Shown here: positions 23,171 to 35,092 of the stretch, in pieces
Numbering within the stretch: the stretch's first letter is position 1
How the letters are laid out: every line of letters starts with the position of its first letter
From: Rheum nobile
Lineage: Eukaryota > Streptophyta > Magnoliopsida > Caryophyllales > Polygonaceae
Assembly (NCBI GenBank): GCA_027886185.1
Contig: WOAB01000619.1
Coordinates: forward strand, 8,494,001 to 8,558,000
Length of the DNA stretch: 64,000 nt
Direction of reading: 5' to 3'
The notes under the pieces: generated by a model
Told to the model about the DNA's origin: nothing
Seen by the model: only the letters and a program-made list of their open reading frames with translations
The model's database searches: none
Made by a program: the position numbers and the translations under genes

Positions 23171-24535
23171 CTACTCGTACAGGGTTTCCTTCCCGTCGGG
23201 GTGACGTATCACAAAGAGTCGTTGCCCTTGACCCGAAGACTCAATAGGCGCCTTGCCTTTATTACGAGCAACAGATTGCTCAGGAGCGGATACTTTCGGC
23301 TTTGGGTTCTGCCCACTACCAACATTTGAGCCCTGGTATGATTGTGTTGACCCTTGACCCTTCTGCCTACAGTATGTTTGCATGTGGCCTTCCTTCCCAC
23401 AATTATAACACACCCGCTTCACCTTTTGGCAAACAAAACTTTTATGCCCAGCTTCACCACAGTTGTGGCATTGAATCACACCGCTACTCCAACCCGAACC
23501 TTTGGCGGAGTCAGACTGAGTCATCTCGGTCTTAGCACGACTAGACTTCTCAAACTTGGTGGGCGATGCCGGCCGCTTGAAGGTATTAGCCTTCCGGTCT
23601 TGTTGCCCATCCTTCGCCTTATTCTGTTCCTCCCGCTTTCGGGCGGATTCCTCCAACGTGACCTCTATTTTGTAGGCTACATCAACATATTGCTCCAAAG
23701 TAGAGCAACTGTGACGCACCATCAGAGGTTTGATTTCTGGATTCATCTATCCATGGAAGTACTAGATCTTTTATTCTTCAGTATGCACTTCAGAACCAGT
23801 GTAATACAGTAAGTGATTAAACTTTGCTGCCAGCTCAGACACTTTCAATCCTTCAGTCTCTGGGTAGAGGAACTCCTTTAGCTTCTCTTCCCTCATAGCA
23901 TGAGAGAATAAGCGATCAGTGAGCTTGGCCTTGAACATTGCCCAGCTCAGATTTGGGTGGTCGTCCAAACCAGTTCATTCCCACCACTCACTTGCTCCGT
24001 CTTTCAGATGTAGCGAAGCAATGTGCACCTGTTCAGCCTCGGTGCATACCACGTTTTGGAACAGTTGCTCCATATGGGAAATCCAATAGGCAACCTTGAC
24101 TGGTTCCCCGGTCCCATCGTAGCTTTTCGGGCGCATCGAATTGATCATTTTCAATGCTCGGTTATAATTCCCGTCATTTCTTTCGGGAGCCACTGGATGT
24201 TCAGGACCTTCACGTCCCTCTACATTAGTTGCAACTTGGGGAATGGGAACCGCTTGAGCTCGCGGTATCCCCTGGGCCGTCAGTACCTCGACCACCTGCC
24301 TCACTATTTGCCCAATGACCATCGCATCCAACACGATCGGGACATGAGGTGGAACTTCCCTCGCAGCTTGGGGGTCCACTTATTCCTGATGAACATCTAG
24401 CCGCAGGGTCGGGTCATTATTATGCAAGCCAGATCCCGGGTCATCCCCTTGCTGAGTAGCACTCCTCAACTGAACTCGGGAACCGTTGCTAGGACCTTTA
24501 TTAGCTGCTTGGTTGGTGGATCGGGTGTTCACCAT
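23171..24535 (-). pseudogene. Gag of Tekay-like element F (two CCHC zinc knuckles)
   Basis: The frame starts ATGGTGAACACC at 24535, has an in-frame stop near 24380, then continues MDPQAAREVPPHVP. The capsid region shows YWISHMEQLF, LKDGASEWWE and LSWAMFKAKLTDRLF, typical of Ty3/gypsy Gag. Near the C-terminus are two zinc knuckles, CHNCGEAGHKSFVC and CYNCGKEGHMQTYC, for RNA binding. Further breaks lie near 23746-23771 and 23968-23975. The tail GQRLFVIRHPDGKE ends at 23171. No pol follows. Confidence 0.88.
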
Positions 24536-25112
24536 CTGTTGATGAATCATAACGTCAGTTTAGAACTTTTCCAACTCGTACATGATACTTAATCAACTAC
24601 GTTATGCTACGAATTGTAAGGGTCCAACCTAATAACTTTATATTAGTTTGACTGACCGTCCACCATTAACCTTAAAACGATCTTCTTCCATTATTCGTTA
24701 ATGGATTAATTATGAGAAATGTCAACCTTTAAATGACATTACACCTAAGAAACAATGATATCCTTAAGAATGGATCTAAGGAATAAGTAACGAAACCGAA
24801 GCTTGCAGAAGTTTGAAAAACCACTTAAACCCTATGCTTTCAAACTTTAAACTTTTACTTTTAAACCTTATATATTTAACTTAATAAAATAATTATTTAT
24901 AAAGTTACTTTCTCAAACTAATGACACTGTTATCACCTGAAACCCTTACTAAGAAAAAACTTCACACTTTTAAAGTTATAACCGTAAACTTAAATTTGAT
25001 CGTTTATAACACACCATTTATAAAACAACTATAAATAACTATTAAAGTTCTAATAGTTAAACCATTATTTTAAATTAAATTCTAAGAAATCATAAAACTT
25101 TAAATTTAATAT
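24536..25112. other. AT-rich leader of element F or flanking DNA
   Basis: No coding frame. The 5' LTR and tRNA primer site of element F, expected here on the minus strand, are not recognisable. The F element is therefore truncated at or before the Tat element LTR that begins at 25113. Confidence 0.45.
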
Positions 25113-25763
25113 TGTTGGGCCCATCATGTTCCAATGGAGCCGATGCAAGCAAATTGGGCCAAACTCAAGTGAAGGAGTAGGCCGAGAAGACTGAAGAGAG
25201 GCGTCAGACGTTCCTCGAACGCATGGGGTCCGACCAACTCCAAGAATTTCGCCCAGAGCATTAACTACTCGGTCCAAGGCAAACGGTAACCCAATCAAGC
25301 ACAAGATTAGGATGCCATTAAAGGGGAATCCCAGAGATCACGTACAACAATAAATGGAGAATTTCATGAAGACAGTAACGGACGAAGGGAAGAATACCAT
25401 AAATAGACCATGAAAGAATGATCGACAAAAAACACGTCTCCGAACAACACTCATCAACTCAGCTCTCGAAAAAGCTTACTAGCACACTGGTTCTCTCTTA
25501 GCTCCCTTGATACATCATCTGACTACAGACGGTCGAACCATCAAAATAGCCAGTCGGACAAGACCTGATCTCTTTTCCCTTAAGGATAAGTTGTATTTCG
25601 ATTCACTTCTGTTATCGCTTGATCAATACATCATAATACAATCTTGCTTCTATTTTATACGTGGTTGATTGTTTATTTGGTTTGGATTTATTCTATACTG
25701 TCTGATCGACTTGTTACCCCGTCTAAGGCGATTTAGGTTGATTGATCTTTTCACCCCAAAACA
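25113..25763 (+). repeat. 5' LTR of a Tat-lineage gypsy element (C), with primer site
   Basis: The LTR runs from TGTTGGGCCC to CCCCAAAACA (651 bp). It is followed after 3 nt by a primer-binding-like site TGGCACCCACCGTGGGGC (25767-25784), the form commonly seen in Tat-type elements. The matching 3' LTR is absent because the element is cut at about 30216. Confidence 0.75.
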
Positions 25764-25819
25764 ATTTGGCACCCACCGTGGGGCAACTTGCCGATCACCA
25801 TCTCAAAAATCTTCCAACC

Positions 25820-27373
25820 ATGACTGTCAACCAACCTACCAATACCGAGGAACCACGCCTCGAAGACGACTCCCAAACTCAAGGAAACACAACCGAAAAC
25901 CCTACTCTAAACCAACTCCAAGAGCTTGCCCAAAATGTGACTACCCTCCAAGATGACCTCGCCGAGCAACATCAAAAGACCGAAGCCTTGGCTGCCTTGT
26001 CCACCCAATCTGAGGCCGAGATCGCACAACTAACTCGTGAAAATGAGTCTCTTAGATTGCAGGTACAATCAATGGTCTCTGGATCCAGACAAATGCCCGT
26101 CCATAGCAACATCCAGACGCATCTTAACATGGACATCGCCGAGCTGACTCCTCCAAGCGTCCGACGCCACGGATATACCGAGGGTACATCTCGAACTCCT
26201 TTGGCCAATCCGTTTTCGACTAACAATGTTACTTTCTCCACACCGATCGGGTCAACAGGAACCCGAATCGACGAACCGCATGTTACCAATCCACCCGATA
26301 TCCTGGCCCTCGTCCAACAGACGCTCAGTCAGCACATGAAGGCACTCGACGATCGTATCGCTAGAATTCCTGGAGTTCCGCAACTGATCGAGAAAGATGC
26401 ATCGGACGGATATGAAGAATCTCCGTTCATCAAAGAAATCGCCGGAGTCGAGATCCCTAAGAAGTTCAACCTTCCTAGCATGGCGACTTTCGACGGCACC
26501 AACGATCCAGACGATCACATCTCTCTCTATAAACAAAAATTAATAACTGCGTTTGTTCCAAGGGAGAGCCGTGAGGCTGTCATGTGCAAAAGCTTCGGCA
26601 CGACTGTCGCGGGTCCCGCACTAACCTGGTTTATGCATTTGCCTCAGGGTACAATCACCTTATTCGCGGACCTGGTCAATTCCTTTAAAATCCAATTCGC
26701 CAGTAGTCGGAGGCTCGAGAGGCAGTCAAGCGATCTCTATCGAATCACCCAAAGGTATAACGAACCTCTCCGAAGCTATCTTAACAGGTACAACAAGGAG
26801 AAGGTCGCGATCCCCCATTGCGATGTCACCACCTCCATCGAAGCCTTCAGACAAGGTTTGATCAAAGATAGCAACCTCTACAACGAGATCACCAAGTACC
26901 CGTGCAGAAGCTTCGAAGACGTCCAAGCCAAGACCATGGATGAGGTACGATTAGAAGAAGATCGCGAGTCACGAAAGGCATCCCATGGACCCGATCATTC
27001 CGATCGCAAATCTTTCTCCAACAATCGCCGAGACAGACGCCATCATCCGTACCCTCGCGGTCGGAATGAGCAAAGTCAGGTAAACTCCTTCCAAGACAGG
27101 TAACAGGATTGGAGAGATGGTCCGACGCTGCCTCCCATGGTTCAATCTTACAACTTCAGTGTTTCCGTGTCAGAGCTCGTCAAGAGTTTTGACAAATATG
27201 GGAAAGAAGTAAGATGGCCTTGAAAGAGCGACCGATCAGACGTCAAGAAGGACATGAGCAGGTGGTGCGAATTCCATGGTGACCACGGTCACTCAACAGA
27301 CGAATGCATCACATTACGCAAAAAAGTCGTCAGGTTACTCGCGCAAGGTCTCTTGCGCGACGTGATCTCATAA
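25820..27373 (+). pseudogene. Gag of Tat-lineage element C
   Basis: The start ATG ACT GTC AAC at 25820 lies just after the primer site. The first 110 residues are Gln/Glu-rich with heptad-like spacing (probable coiled coil). The capsid region includes PKKFNLPSMATFDGTNDPDDHI, LTWFMHLPQGTITLFADLVNSF and LRSYLNRYNKEKVAI. A single zinc-knuckle-like motif WCEFHGDHGHSTDEC follows near 27265. The same frame carries stops at 27101, 27221 and 27371 but otherwise runs into protease, so Gag and the protease were one polyprotein. Confidence 0.9.
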
Positions 27374-27388
27374 CGATCCAAAGCTACC

Positions 27389-30216
27389 ATGGAACGACGA
27401 GATCAGGTAAAGCAAGATAAACCCCCATCTCCTGTCCATACAAAAATTATCAATACTATTTCAGGGGGGTCAGACGTATGTGGAAACACGTACTCCGCAG
27501 CCAAAAGACATGCGAGAGAAAGCAAAGGCAATAAACCCGAAATGCCAAAGTATAGACGAACCAAGGTCTCTAACCTCCCAACGGTCACGTTCGATGAATC
27601 TGATGCTGACGTGTCGGAAAACCATCATGACGGTCTGGTAATCTCTCTGTCTATTGGAAACTGTTTGATACGTAGAGTACTAATCGATACAGGAAGTTCG
27701 ACCAATCTCTTGACCTTCGACACCCTCAAAGGGATGGGTCTGAGTGAATATGATCTTATCAAGAAATCGACTCCACAGGTTGGATTCAGCGGCGAAGTCA
27801 AACACACTATTGGCGAAATCATTCTTACGATGTACGCTAGAGGGATAAACCAACAGGTAAAGTTCTTAGTTTTAGATTGTCCTTCTCCCTACAACTGCAT
27901 CCTTGGCAGGCCCTGGATACACGCGATGAAGGCAGTAGCCTCTACGTACCATCAGACCATCAAGTTCCTGACCAAATGGGGAGTCCAAGAGATCAAGGGC
28001 GATCAAAGGATGGCCAAAGAATGCTATGTCGCCTCCATGAAGAGCGCGGTCGAGCCAAAGACCGCGTAGCAATTACAACTCGGCGAAGGATCCAGTCGAT
28101 ACATCGAACCAGAGATGGAAAAGCTCGACAAGATTGCACTAGATCCTTCAAAGCCAAACCAAACGGTAAGGGTCGGGTCGAACCTGGACGACTCAACCAG
28201 ACAACAAATATTGGATTTCCTCCGATCTAATGTTGACTGCTTTGCATGGTCACATGAAGACATGGTCGGGATATCTCCAAACATTATTACTCATAAATTA
28301 AATGTGGATCCGTCTCACCCCCTATAAAGCAGAAGCGTAGGAAATTCGCCCCCGAGCGGAATAAGATCATCGACGACGAAGTCAGGAGCCTATTGGAAAT
28401 GGGGAAGATAAGAGAAGCCAACTACCCCGAGTGGCTAGCCAACGTGGTTATGGTCCAAAAGAAAAATGGCAAGTGGAGAGTTTGCATCGACTTCACCAAC
28501 CTGAACAAAGCATGTCCTAAGGACTCCTTCCCACTCCCTCATATCAACGCCATGGTCGACGCGACAGTAGGACCCGAAATGCTATCCTTCATGGACTCGT
28601 TCAGCGATTACAATCAGATCCTCATGGAACAAGAAGACCAAGACAAAGAGGCGTTCGTCACAAGTCAAGGTACTTATTGGTATAAAGTGATGCCCTTCGG
28701 ACTAAAAAATGCAGGGGCTACTTATCAACGACTAGTCAATAAGATGTTCAAGGATCAGATTGGGGACACAATGGAAGTCTACATAGATGACATGCTGGTC
28801 AAATCGCAAAAGAAGAAGGATCACATCGACCACCTACGCGACAACTTCGAGGTACTAAAAAGATATAACATGAAACTAAATCCTATGAAATGTTCTTTCG
28901 GAGTTTCGTCAGGGAAATTCTTGGGGTATATGGTGACACAAAGAGGAATAGAAGCCAACCCAGAGCAAGTCAAATCCATCATCAACCTTCGATCCCCTCG
29001 ATGTGTCAAAGACGTACAAAAGCTGACAGGTCGAATATCAGCTCTAAACAGGTTCATCTCGAAGGCGTCAGACAAGTGTAGACTCTTCCACGATGCTCTC
29101 AGAAAGAACAAATTTTTTCAATGGACAGAAGAACATGAAGTCGCATTTCAAGATCTAAAGAAGTACGTGACCAGCCCCCTACTGCTAGCCAAACCTAAAG
29201 ACAACGAGCCACTGTTATTATACCTAGCAGTGTCGGAATCCACTGTAAGCGCAGTGCTGGTCAGAGAAGTAGACGGTAAGCAATCACCAATCTACTACGT
29301 CAGTCGAACGCTACTCCTGGCGGAGACAAGGTACTCGACATTGGAAAAACTAGTCATATCACTGGTAATGGCGTCAAACAAACTCAAACCCTATTTCGAA
29401 TCTCATACTATAATTGTCCGCACTAACCATCCCATGAGAGCAATCATGAGGAAACCAGAGTTCACAGAATGAATGGCCAAATGGGCCATACACCTCAGAG
29501 GTTAAGACATCGAATACGAACCCAAGACGGCGATCAAGTCCCAGGCATTGGCTGATTTTGTGGCAGATTTCAGCCCGAGCCTAGAACAAGAAGCCGTCGA
29601 AGAAGCAGCACAATTACTCGCAACAGAGGAAACAGGTAAGTGGGAGCTCCACACAGATGGCACGTCGAATGCTAGAGGATCGGGGCTGGGGGTTGTGCTA
29701 AAATCGCTACAAGGGGACAAGATAGCCCAAGCCGTAAGATGCGAATGGGACACGACCAATAACAAAGTTGAATACGAAGCACTCGTATTTGGGCTCATTC
29801 TGGCACGCGACCTAGGAGTCCGAGAAATCGAAGTCATCTACGACTCCCTCTTAGTTGTAAACCAAATACAAGGATCGTACAACACCAAAGACGACATAAT
29901 GATAGCTTATCTGGACGTGGTTAAGAAACTAATCGACCAATTCCTATAGTTCGACATCAGATAGGTTCCCAGAGATCTCAACGCTCAGGTTGACGCACTA
30001 GCCAACCTAGGGTCCGTCTTGGATCCAAAGGAATTCCCAAACATTTCATTGGCACACGTCACGACACCAACTGTCCCAAGAGCACCCAAGGATCTAAGCA
30101 CACCATTGGAAGAGCTTGTCGCACTGGAAGTAGGCGACCAACCAGAAGAAGACATCGTTAACGGTCATGACGACTGGACACTACCTTACGTCCAATGGCT
30201 AAAAGATGGCATCCTA
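27389..30216 (+). pseudogene. Pol of Tat-lineage element C (PR, RT, RNase H, archaeal-type RNase H)
   Basis: Protease lies near 27680-27960 with LIDTGSSTNLL (catalytic Asp kept) and ILGRPWIHAMKAV. A frame shift near 28325 leads to reverse transcriptase (28330-29100), with KKNGKWRVCIDF, FMDSFSDYNQI (usual Gly changed to Asp), [13 protein letters not shown] and YIDDMLVKS (catalytic Asp pair kept). RNase H follows (about 29150-29470). After stops near 29470 and 29503 comes the second, archaeal-type RNase H (29640-29950; LHTDGTSNARGSGLGVVL, NNKVEYEALVFGL), diagnostic of the Tat lineage. The sequence ends at YVQWLKDGILP near 30216, before any integrase. Confidence 0.9.
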
Positions 30217-30234
30217 CCCAATGGCTAAAAGATG
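30217..30234 (+). other. Short duplicated filler at a breakpoint
   Basis: The 18-bp stretch CCAATGGCTAAAAGATGG near 30191-30209 of the Tat pol gene is repeated at about 30218-30235, right where pol stops and LTR-B begins. Locally copied filler is typical of end-joining repair of a double-strand break. Confidence 0.65.
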
Positions 30235-30833
30235 GTAACCAGGATAGATACAAAACACCTAGATGATGGTTCACGGGTCTCTTATTCTCGCTTTGGGCGA
30301 GGGTAGGGCGAGACGCTCGAAGCGACGAGCTACAGAATGAAGGAGATGTGAAACAGACGATGAAGGGGATGCGAAACAGACTTGTGTTTGACGCTCGATC
30401 TAAGAATAACGAGGATTCACTCTCAACTTTAAGACTTAGATTACTGGTTTGAACATTGGAAACAAGAACAACAAAGGGGGCTTTAAATAGCCAATGAAAC
30501 TCGGCCAAGACCTAATGGGCTTGGGCCGAAACAAGCCTATGGGCTAGCCCACTATGCAATAGTGGAGCAACGCCCGAAATAGAAATTGCTATAAATAGAA
30601 ACTGCTAAACATAGTAAGTCCTAAAATAGAAAGTGCCAAATATGAAAAATTACTAAACATAGTAAGTTCCAAAAATAGCAATGCTAAAAATAGAAAGCTG
30701 CTAAAACAGGAAGGTTGCTAAAATAAGAAATATGAAGCTAAACTAGACTAAGTCTTGAACCAAGGTGGTCTCCAAGGTCTTGGATGCGTGGGGCTCGCTT
30801 GAGCCCGGCTTGGGTCGATGCAGGATCGCATCA
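30233..30833 (-). repeat. LTR-B, 5' portion (inverted copy at left inversion end)
   Basis: On the minus strand this begins TGATGCGATCC at 30833, next to the gag N-half of element A and a TGTTA duplication copy (30834-30838). It runs to GGTTACCA at 30233. The part 30233-30671 is nearly identical, in inverted orientation, to 36145-36584. The first 162 bp occur only here. Confidence 0.85.
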
Positions 30834-30838
30834 TAACA

Positions 30839-31566
30839 ATAGAAGTCAAAAACAGCCTTGGTCTTCGACTCCCAATCCAAATACACTTCCACATCCGAAG
30901 TACACGCAAATGGTTGAACGGTGAGCTTTACACCATGATGATGTCCATGCCTTTGCGATCTCTCCATTTCCTCCATGTGGTGTCCAACATCTCTTGTTGT
31001 TGCCATGATGGAGGTGGTTGGTGACGCTCTCTTAGTTTCTCTCGAGGAGGGTTGGTTGGCACATTGCGTTTTGTCAAGGTAACATGACTGGTAGGTCCTT
31101 GGTATGGCCTATACATAGGCCTTTCTTGGGCTTGATGTGTACCTTGACCTGCATGGTTAGTCCTAAAAAAAATCAAGAGAAGGATTAGGGTAGAAGTCAT
31201 TACCCAAATCTGCATGTTCTTGCTCTTGATATGGTAGTGGCGCTCGTGAGGTGGTCACTTCATGGTAGGTGGAAGCTTGGTCAAAGGCCGAGTGCAAGGT
31301 TCCTCGGGGCTCTTGATCGTGTGAGGGTGAAAGTGGTTCTTTTTCTTGGAGTCCTTCAGACCGCACCCAACTAAGCTTTTGTTCAACTTTTCATCTATGG
31401 TTCGCATGAACGTGGCTTGTGCTTCACTCATTTGGGTGAGTTGTTGTTGTTGTCGCTCTCCTTGGACTTGCAATGCTTGAAGGAGCGTAATACGGTCAGT
31501 TGGGATCTCACCCCCAAATGGATTAGGTGTCACATCCTTTCCAAGGTTCTCTCGGTTTGGATCCAG
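30839..31566 (-). pseudogene. N-terminal half of Gag, element A
   Basis: The minus-strand frame reads TPNPFGGEIPTDRITLLQAL, a Gln-rich stretch, and after frame breaks VKLTVQPFACTSDVEVYLDWESK and AVFDFY. This is the start of the capsid domain of a gypsy Gag. It stops exactly at the LTR-B insertion point. The continuation (GYHEAERVAIATIHF) is found on the plus strand at 36657. A possible splice acceptor (TGTGTAG) near 31565 precedes the first codons. Confidence 0.8.
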
Positions 31567-32503
31567 ACTTCCTACACAAGGTTAGCAAGCACAAGACCAA
31601 ACAAACCAAAAACTAAAGAAACAAGGGATACCTCTAAGTGCACCTTTCACAACACAAGAAGTTCCAAAAGAAGATTATGAAGTTAACCCCAAATCAGATC
31701 GCAATGCTCGAAAGAATTAGAGTATGGCTAGAATTTGTGTTTGGGAACAAAAGAGGCACCCGAATTAAAACGACCTTGTTCACTTTAAGTTGATGCAAGT
31801 CTACTTAATAAGGACACAAGAAGCTACTAGGCACCTCAGTTTGTACAACAAGTAATGCACAAAAGAAGAAGAAAATTTCAACAACTTTGAATTGCCTTCG
31901 ACGCCTTTTTCTTGTTGGACCAATGTTTCTATGGCCTTCACTTTTGTTACTTAGACCGGGTATTTCTGGTACCAACCTTTTTTTTCTCTTCGATTTTGAT
32001 TTATTCTTAAGGCTTACAACTGAATTACAACTAACAAATTGTCAACAACTTTGCTTGTAACCGAGAGCAATTTACATTTGAGTTTTCAACACTTTTCTTG
32101 TAATAAACTTTGGTGCTTTTCCCGTATCTTATGCCCTCAATCTTCAACCAAGCAATTCAGTATAAAGATATAGTTAATTAGGGATGCCACAAAATGGAAG
32201 AAAAGGAGGCAATAATGGCCGGCTACTTCAAAGGACACAAACTCTTGGTTTTGGAGTAAATTGGCAGATTTAATGAAGTGACTTTCAAGCTAGCTTGCAC
32301 TAAATGAATTCCAATTATTATTCTAGAGTTTTAGCACACCAAAAGGTTGTCTTCAACCTTCAGAAATTTAACCAAAAGTTCAGGGAAAAATCTGAGAAGG
32401 AAAATCAAGAAAATGAGGCACACAAAGGCAAGGGAATACGAGCAAACACAACCCGATTGATTATAACTTTAAGATCTCGTTGTAGAGTGGCTCACTTGAT
32501 GAT
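31567..32503 (-). other. Untranslated leader of element A
   Basis: AT-rich sequence between the primer-binding site and gag on the minus strand. No domain is visible; short plus-strand frames here have no similarity I recognise. A leader of this length is ordinary for a gypsy element. Confidence 0.6.
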
Positions 32504-32515
32504 GCTCTGATACCA
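32504..32515 (-). promoter_or_regulatory. tRNA-iMet primer-binding site of element A
   Basis: The minus strand reads TGGTATCAGAGC, the standard initiator-Met tRNA primer site of plant gypsy elements. It lies 2 nt after the end (TGTCA) of the 5' LTR, and fixes both the orientation and the LTR border. Confidence 0.93.
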
Positions 32516-32524
32516 CTTGACAAG

Positions 32525-33511
32525 GGGCTCGTTCGGTATGACTTACCGAAGGGCTTAATTTGACTTATCGTCGATGATAAGCTCAGATGACTGAAGTGGA
32601 GGTCAAAACGCGTTCGGTATGGAGGCGACTTATTGGGGCTGAAGGGGGGTGATTTGGACTGAAATTCTTGTTAAAATTCCAGCCTCATCTTCAAGCTTAT
32701 GTGACTTATCTTCATGGACTTATCACAATTTGGGCAGAAATACCCCGACCCCATCTCGACAACGCTCATCTGTTTCCTCCTCGCCTAGCTCACAGGTATT
32801 GTTTCTCTTCCTTCCCATCTTCTTTCACCATCTCGTTCTTCTTCTTGTACTCTTCGATTTGCATCAATTCTTCTTGACAACGCTCATCTGCTATGATTTG
32901 TTTCATCCTCCGCGAACTGAAATCAAGGATTCTTTGCTAATTTTTCAGTTTTGGGGTCTTGGTTAATTTGTGTAGGTTGAAGATGGCGAGCTTCTACGAG
33001 CTATGGAGGTCACAAGCTACAGGTTGAAGATGGCAAGCTTCTGCGAGCAATGGAGTTCGCGAGCTTCTGCGAGAAGTGGAAGATGGCGAGCTTCTGCGAG
33101 AAGTGGAAGATGGCGAGCTTCTGCGAGGCGTCAAAAGCTCCAGGTCGCCGCCGCAAGGTCGCCGTCGGAAGCTTCATCGGCTTGCTCTTCTAGATGGTCG
33201 CCGTCAGAAGCTTCATTGGCTTGCTCTTCCAGACAAGAAACCCTAACAAAATTGGGGAAATGTTACGCACATGTTGATCACGTGATACCCCTCAATTTTT
33301 TTTAATTAAGGGTAAATTTGTAATTTTTATCTAAAATTAAGTCGGGATAAGTCATTGATACCGAACGCATCCTAAGGTTTCAACCATCAGACTCATCTTC
33401 AGCCCCAGCTCAATTAAGCCCCCAGCTTAAATTCTTCCAATCAGCTTCAGCCCAGTTCAGCCCCTACTTCAGCTTCATCCCTAATAAGCCTCAGCCATAC
33501 CGAACAGACCC
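32525..33511. mobile_element. TIR DNA element inserted in the element A LTR
   Basis: Terminal inverted repeats are GGGCTCGTTCGGTATG and the reverse complement of GGGTCTGTTCGGTATG. The 3-bp duplication AAG flanks both sides (32522-32524 and 33512-33514). The 3' LTR of the same retrotransposon (53870-53887) is the empty site and lacks the insert and one AAG copy. Sub-terminal TACCGAACG motifs are repeated inside both ends. No transposase is encoded. TIR sequence and 3-bp duplication suggest a PIF/Harbinger-type non-autonomous element, but the class is inferred. Confidence 0.85.
33059..33235 (+). repeat. Two short minisatellites inside the TIR element
   Basis: A 27-bp unit (GCGAGCTTCTGCGAGAAGTGG...) is repeated about 2.5 times at 33059-33127, with earlier diverged copies from 32980. 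A second unit of about 36 bp (GTCGCCGTCGGAAGCTTCAT...) occurs twice at about 33163-33235. The plus-strand frame through it (33003-33305) gives the repeat peptide RWRASARSG, with no known domain. Confidence 0.7.
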
Positions 33512-34517
33512 AAGATCTCACCTCTTTTTCTCAGTCCAAGGTAAGTCCAATCCCGGGGTATGTGTCTCCAAGGTTGGTAGTGGTGCAATCCTTCACCGAA
33601 AGAGGTTCTCGATGGATATTGGTGGCTGAATGGTTGAGGGATAAAGTGGATCTTTTTTGGTTGATTTTCTGGATACTTTTGGGGATAAGTATCCAATTGT
33701 TTTGTGGATATTACGCATCACACAAGGCTAGGATAAGATCAAGCAAGTTTGAGATACGACACACTCAAAATCACTCGATCAAATGCTCGATTTGACTAAC
33801 GAGCAAGGGTTGAATTTTTCTAGAAAATTCAGGGGAAAACACTAGGCTTTTTCTGGGATATTTGATTCAAAATTGAGTAATTACAAAGGTAGAAGAAGGC
33901 TCTATAAATAGGACTAAAACCGAACTACAAAACAACTCTTCATGTGCCATCGGCTAGTTGTAGAATTTTACATCTAATCCAAGCAATTCAACTCCAAATG
34001 ACTTCAATTTTTGACACGTGATTAATAATATCATAATACATTCCTCGTTAAAATATCAGGCCAAAGGCATGAGTCAATTAAACGTTATCCTTCATTCTTC
34101 AAATGGTTGGGCCATGAGCAAAGCCAACTTGAACTTCTCTTGGCACTCCTTGAGTCATAAGCCCCTCCATGAGCCTGGTTTGGAGTCTAGATGCTTAGTC
34201 TCGAGTGATCACACCAAAAGGTAGGTCATTGCCGACGTTTGGAGAGGAAACCCTAGCATGGTCGCGCACGGGTGAACATGGCGGGCATGGCTCGAGAACT
34301 TGGGCACTTTCATTCGCACTCTTGTCTTGGATGGGTGGCAAATGACCAAGGAGGTCCATGGATGACGGCTTGTCCGAGGGGAAAGTGGCTCGAGTGGTGT
34401 GGCGCCTTGGTGGGACTTGGGTGCCGAAGAGGGTGTGCGGCGGCGAGCGGCGCTGAGGCGCGTGAGGGTGTTGGCATTGGCTTGTCTTGATCACCATGAT
34501 GGGCCATAGTCACATCA

Positions 34518-34913
34518 AAGATTCTGTAAAGAGGCAGTCCGTGCAGTTTCATTTGCACGGATGACCTCTTTACAGAATGGACGGTGTTGCATCGGCCGTC
34601 ATGGACAACTCCACTGCACGGACTACTTGGTTGCTCGTGCAGTGGCTCGTGCACGGTGCACCACTATTACAGTGGGCCATACACGGACATAAACGTCGTA
34701 TGTGCATCATGCATGGCACGGACTTGTTCTTTACAGAACCTTGTGCATGGGACGTGCACAAGGGTGCATGGTCCGTGACTCCGTGCACTTCTGCCAAAAC
34801 TCAGTGGATGACTCGCCTTCTTCTTGGTAAGTAGGGTGACTAGTTGTGGCTCTCAGGGCTCGCCTTCTCCTTGTATTAAAAGTTTCATTACATTTTGTAT
34901 GAAAATGTATATA
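34518..34913. other. Flank of element A: palindrome and CCGTGCA-rich DNA
   Basis: A near-perfect hairpin spans 34521-34579: outer arms ATTCTGTAAAGAGG / CCTCTTTACAGAAT and inner arms GTCCGTGCA / TGCACGGAT. The next 230 bp hold many copies of CCGTGCA/TGCACGG and a further GTTCTGTAAAGA-type motif (about 34727-34738, inverted). The first bases after the 3' LTR of A (53893-53910) also contain CTGCACAGACCGTGCAC. The whole therefore formed one pre-insertion site. Confidence 0.65.
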
Positions 34914-35092
34914 CAAAACATGTCTATAAGTTATCTTAGTTGGTTTGATATGTGTAATTTGGATGAACCATAGTCATTCATGAAAATATAGATATTAAAA
35001 GTCAGTACATCAAACCAAAAACATAAACATCCAACAAAGAGTTTGCGCTGGTTTCAAAAAAAAACTAAAACATCCACTAAGCATCATTAGAT

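Larger units (their letters stand above)
32518..34517 (-). repeat. 5' LTR of element A (split by a TIR element)
   Basis: On the minus strand it starts TGATGTGACTATGG (34517) and ends TCTTGTCA (32518). Without the inserted 987-bp TIR element and its 3-bp duplication it is 1010 bp, against 1009 bp for the 3' LTR at 52879-53887, and the two align along their length. The outer side carries AAGAT (34518-34522), reverse complement of the ATCTT found after the 3' LTR. Its first part contains the [15 protein letters not shown] coding-like stretch also present in the 3' LTR. Confidence 0.93.

Noticed and set aside
22923..23329. Short plus-strand ORFs near element F gag
   Set aside because: They overlap the minus-strand gag end or AT-rich non-coding DNA and show no domain.
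30158..30508. ORF starting MAEFHWLFKAPFVVLV, also seen at 36308-36535
   Set aside because: It lies within LTR-B and appears twice only because the LTR-B segment is present as an inverted repeat; no domain.
32518..34517. Apparent extra pol tail upstream of the element A 5' LTR (tandem element)
   Set aside because: The shared HGDQDKP stretch lies inside the LTR itself: TG start after the polypurine tract, equal LTR lengths and matching ATCTT duplications show one element, not a tandem pair.
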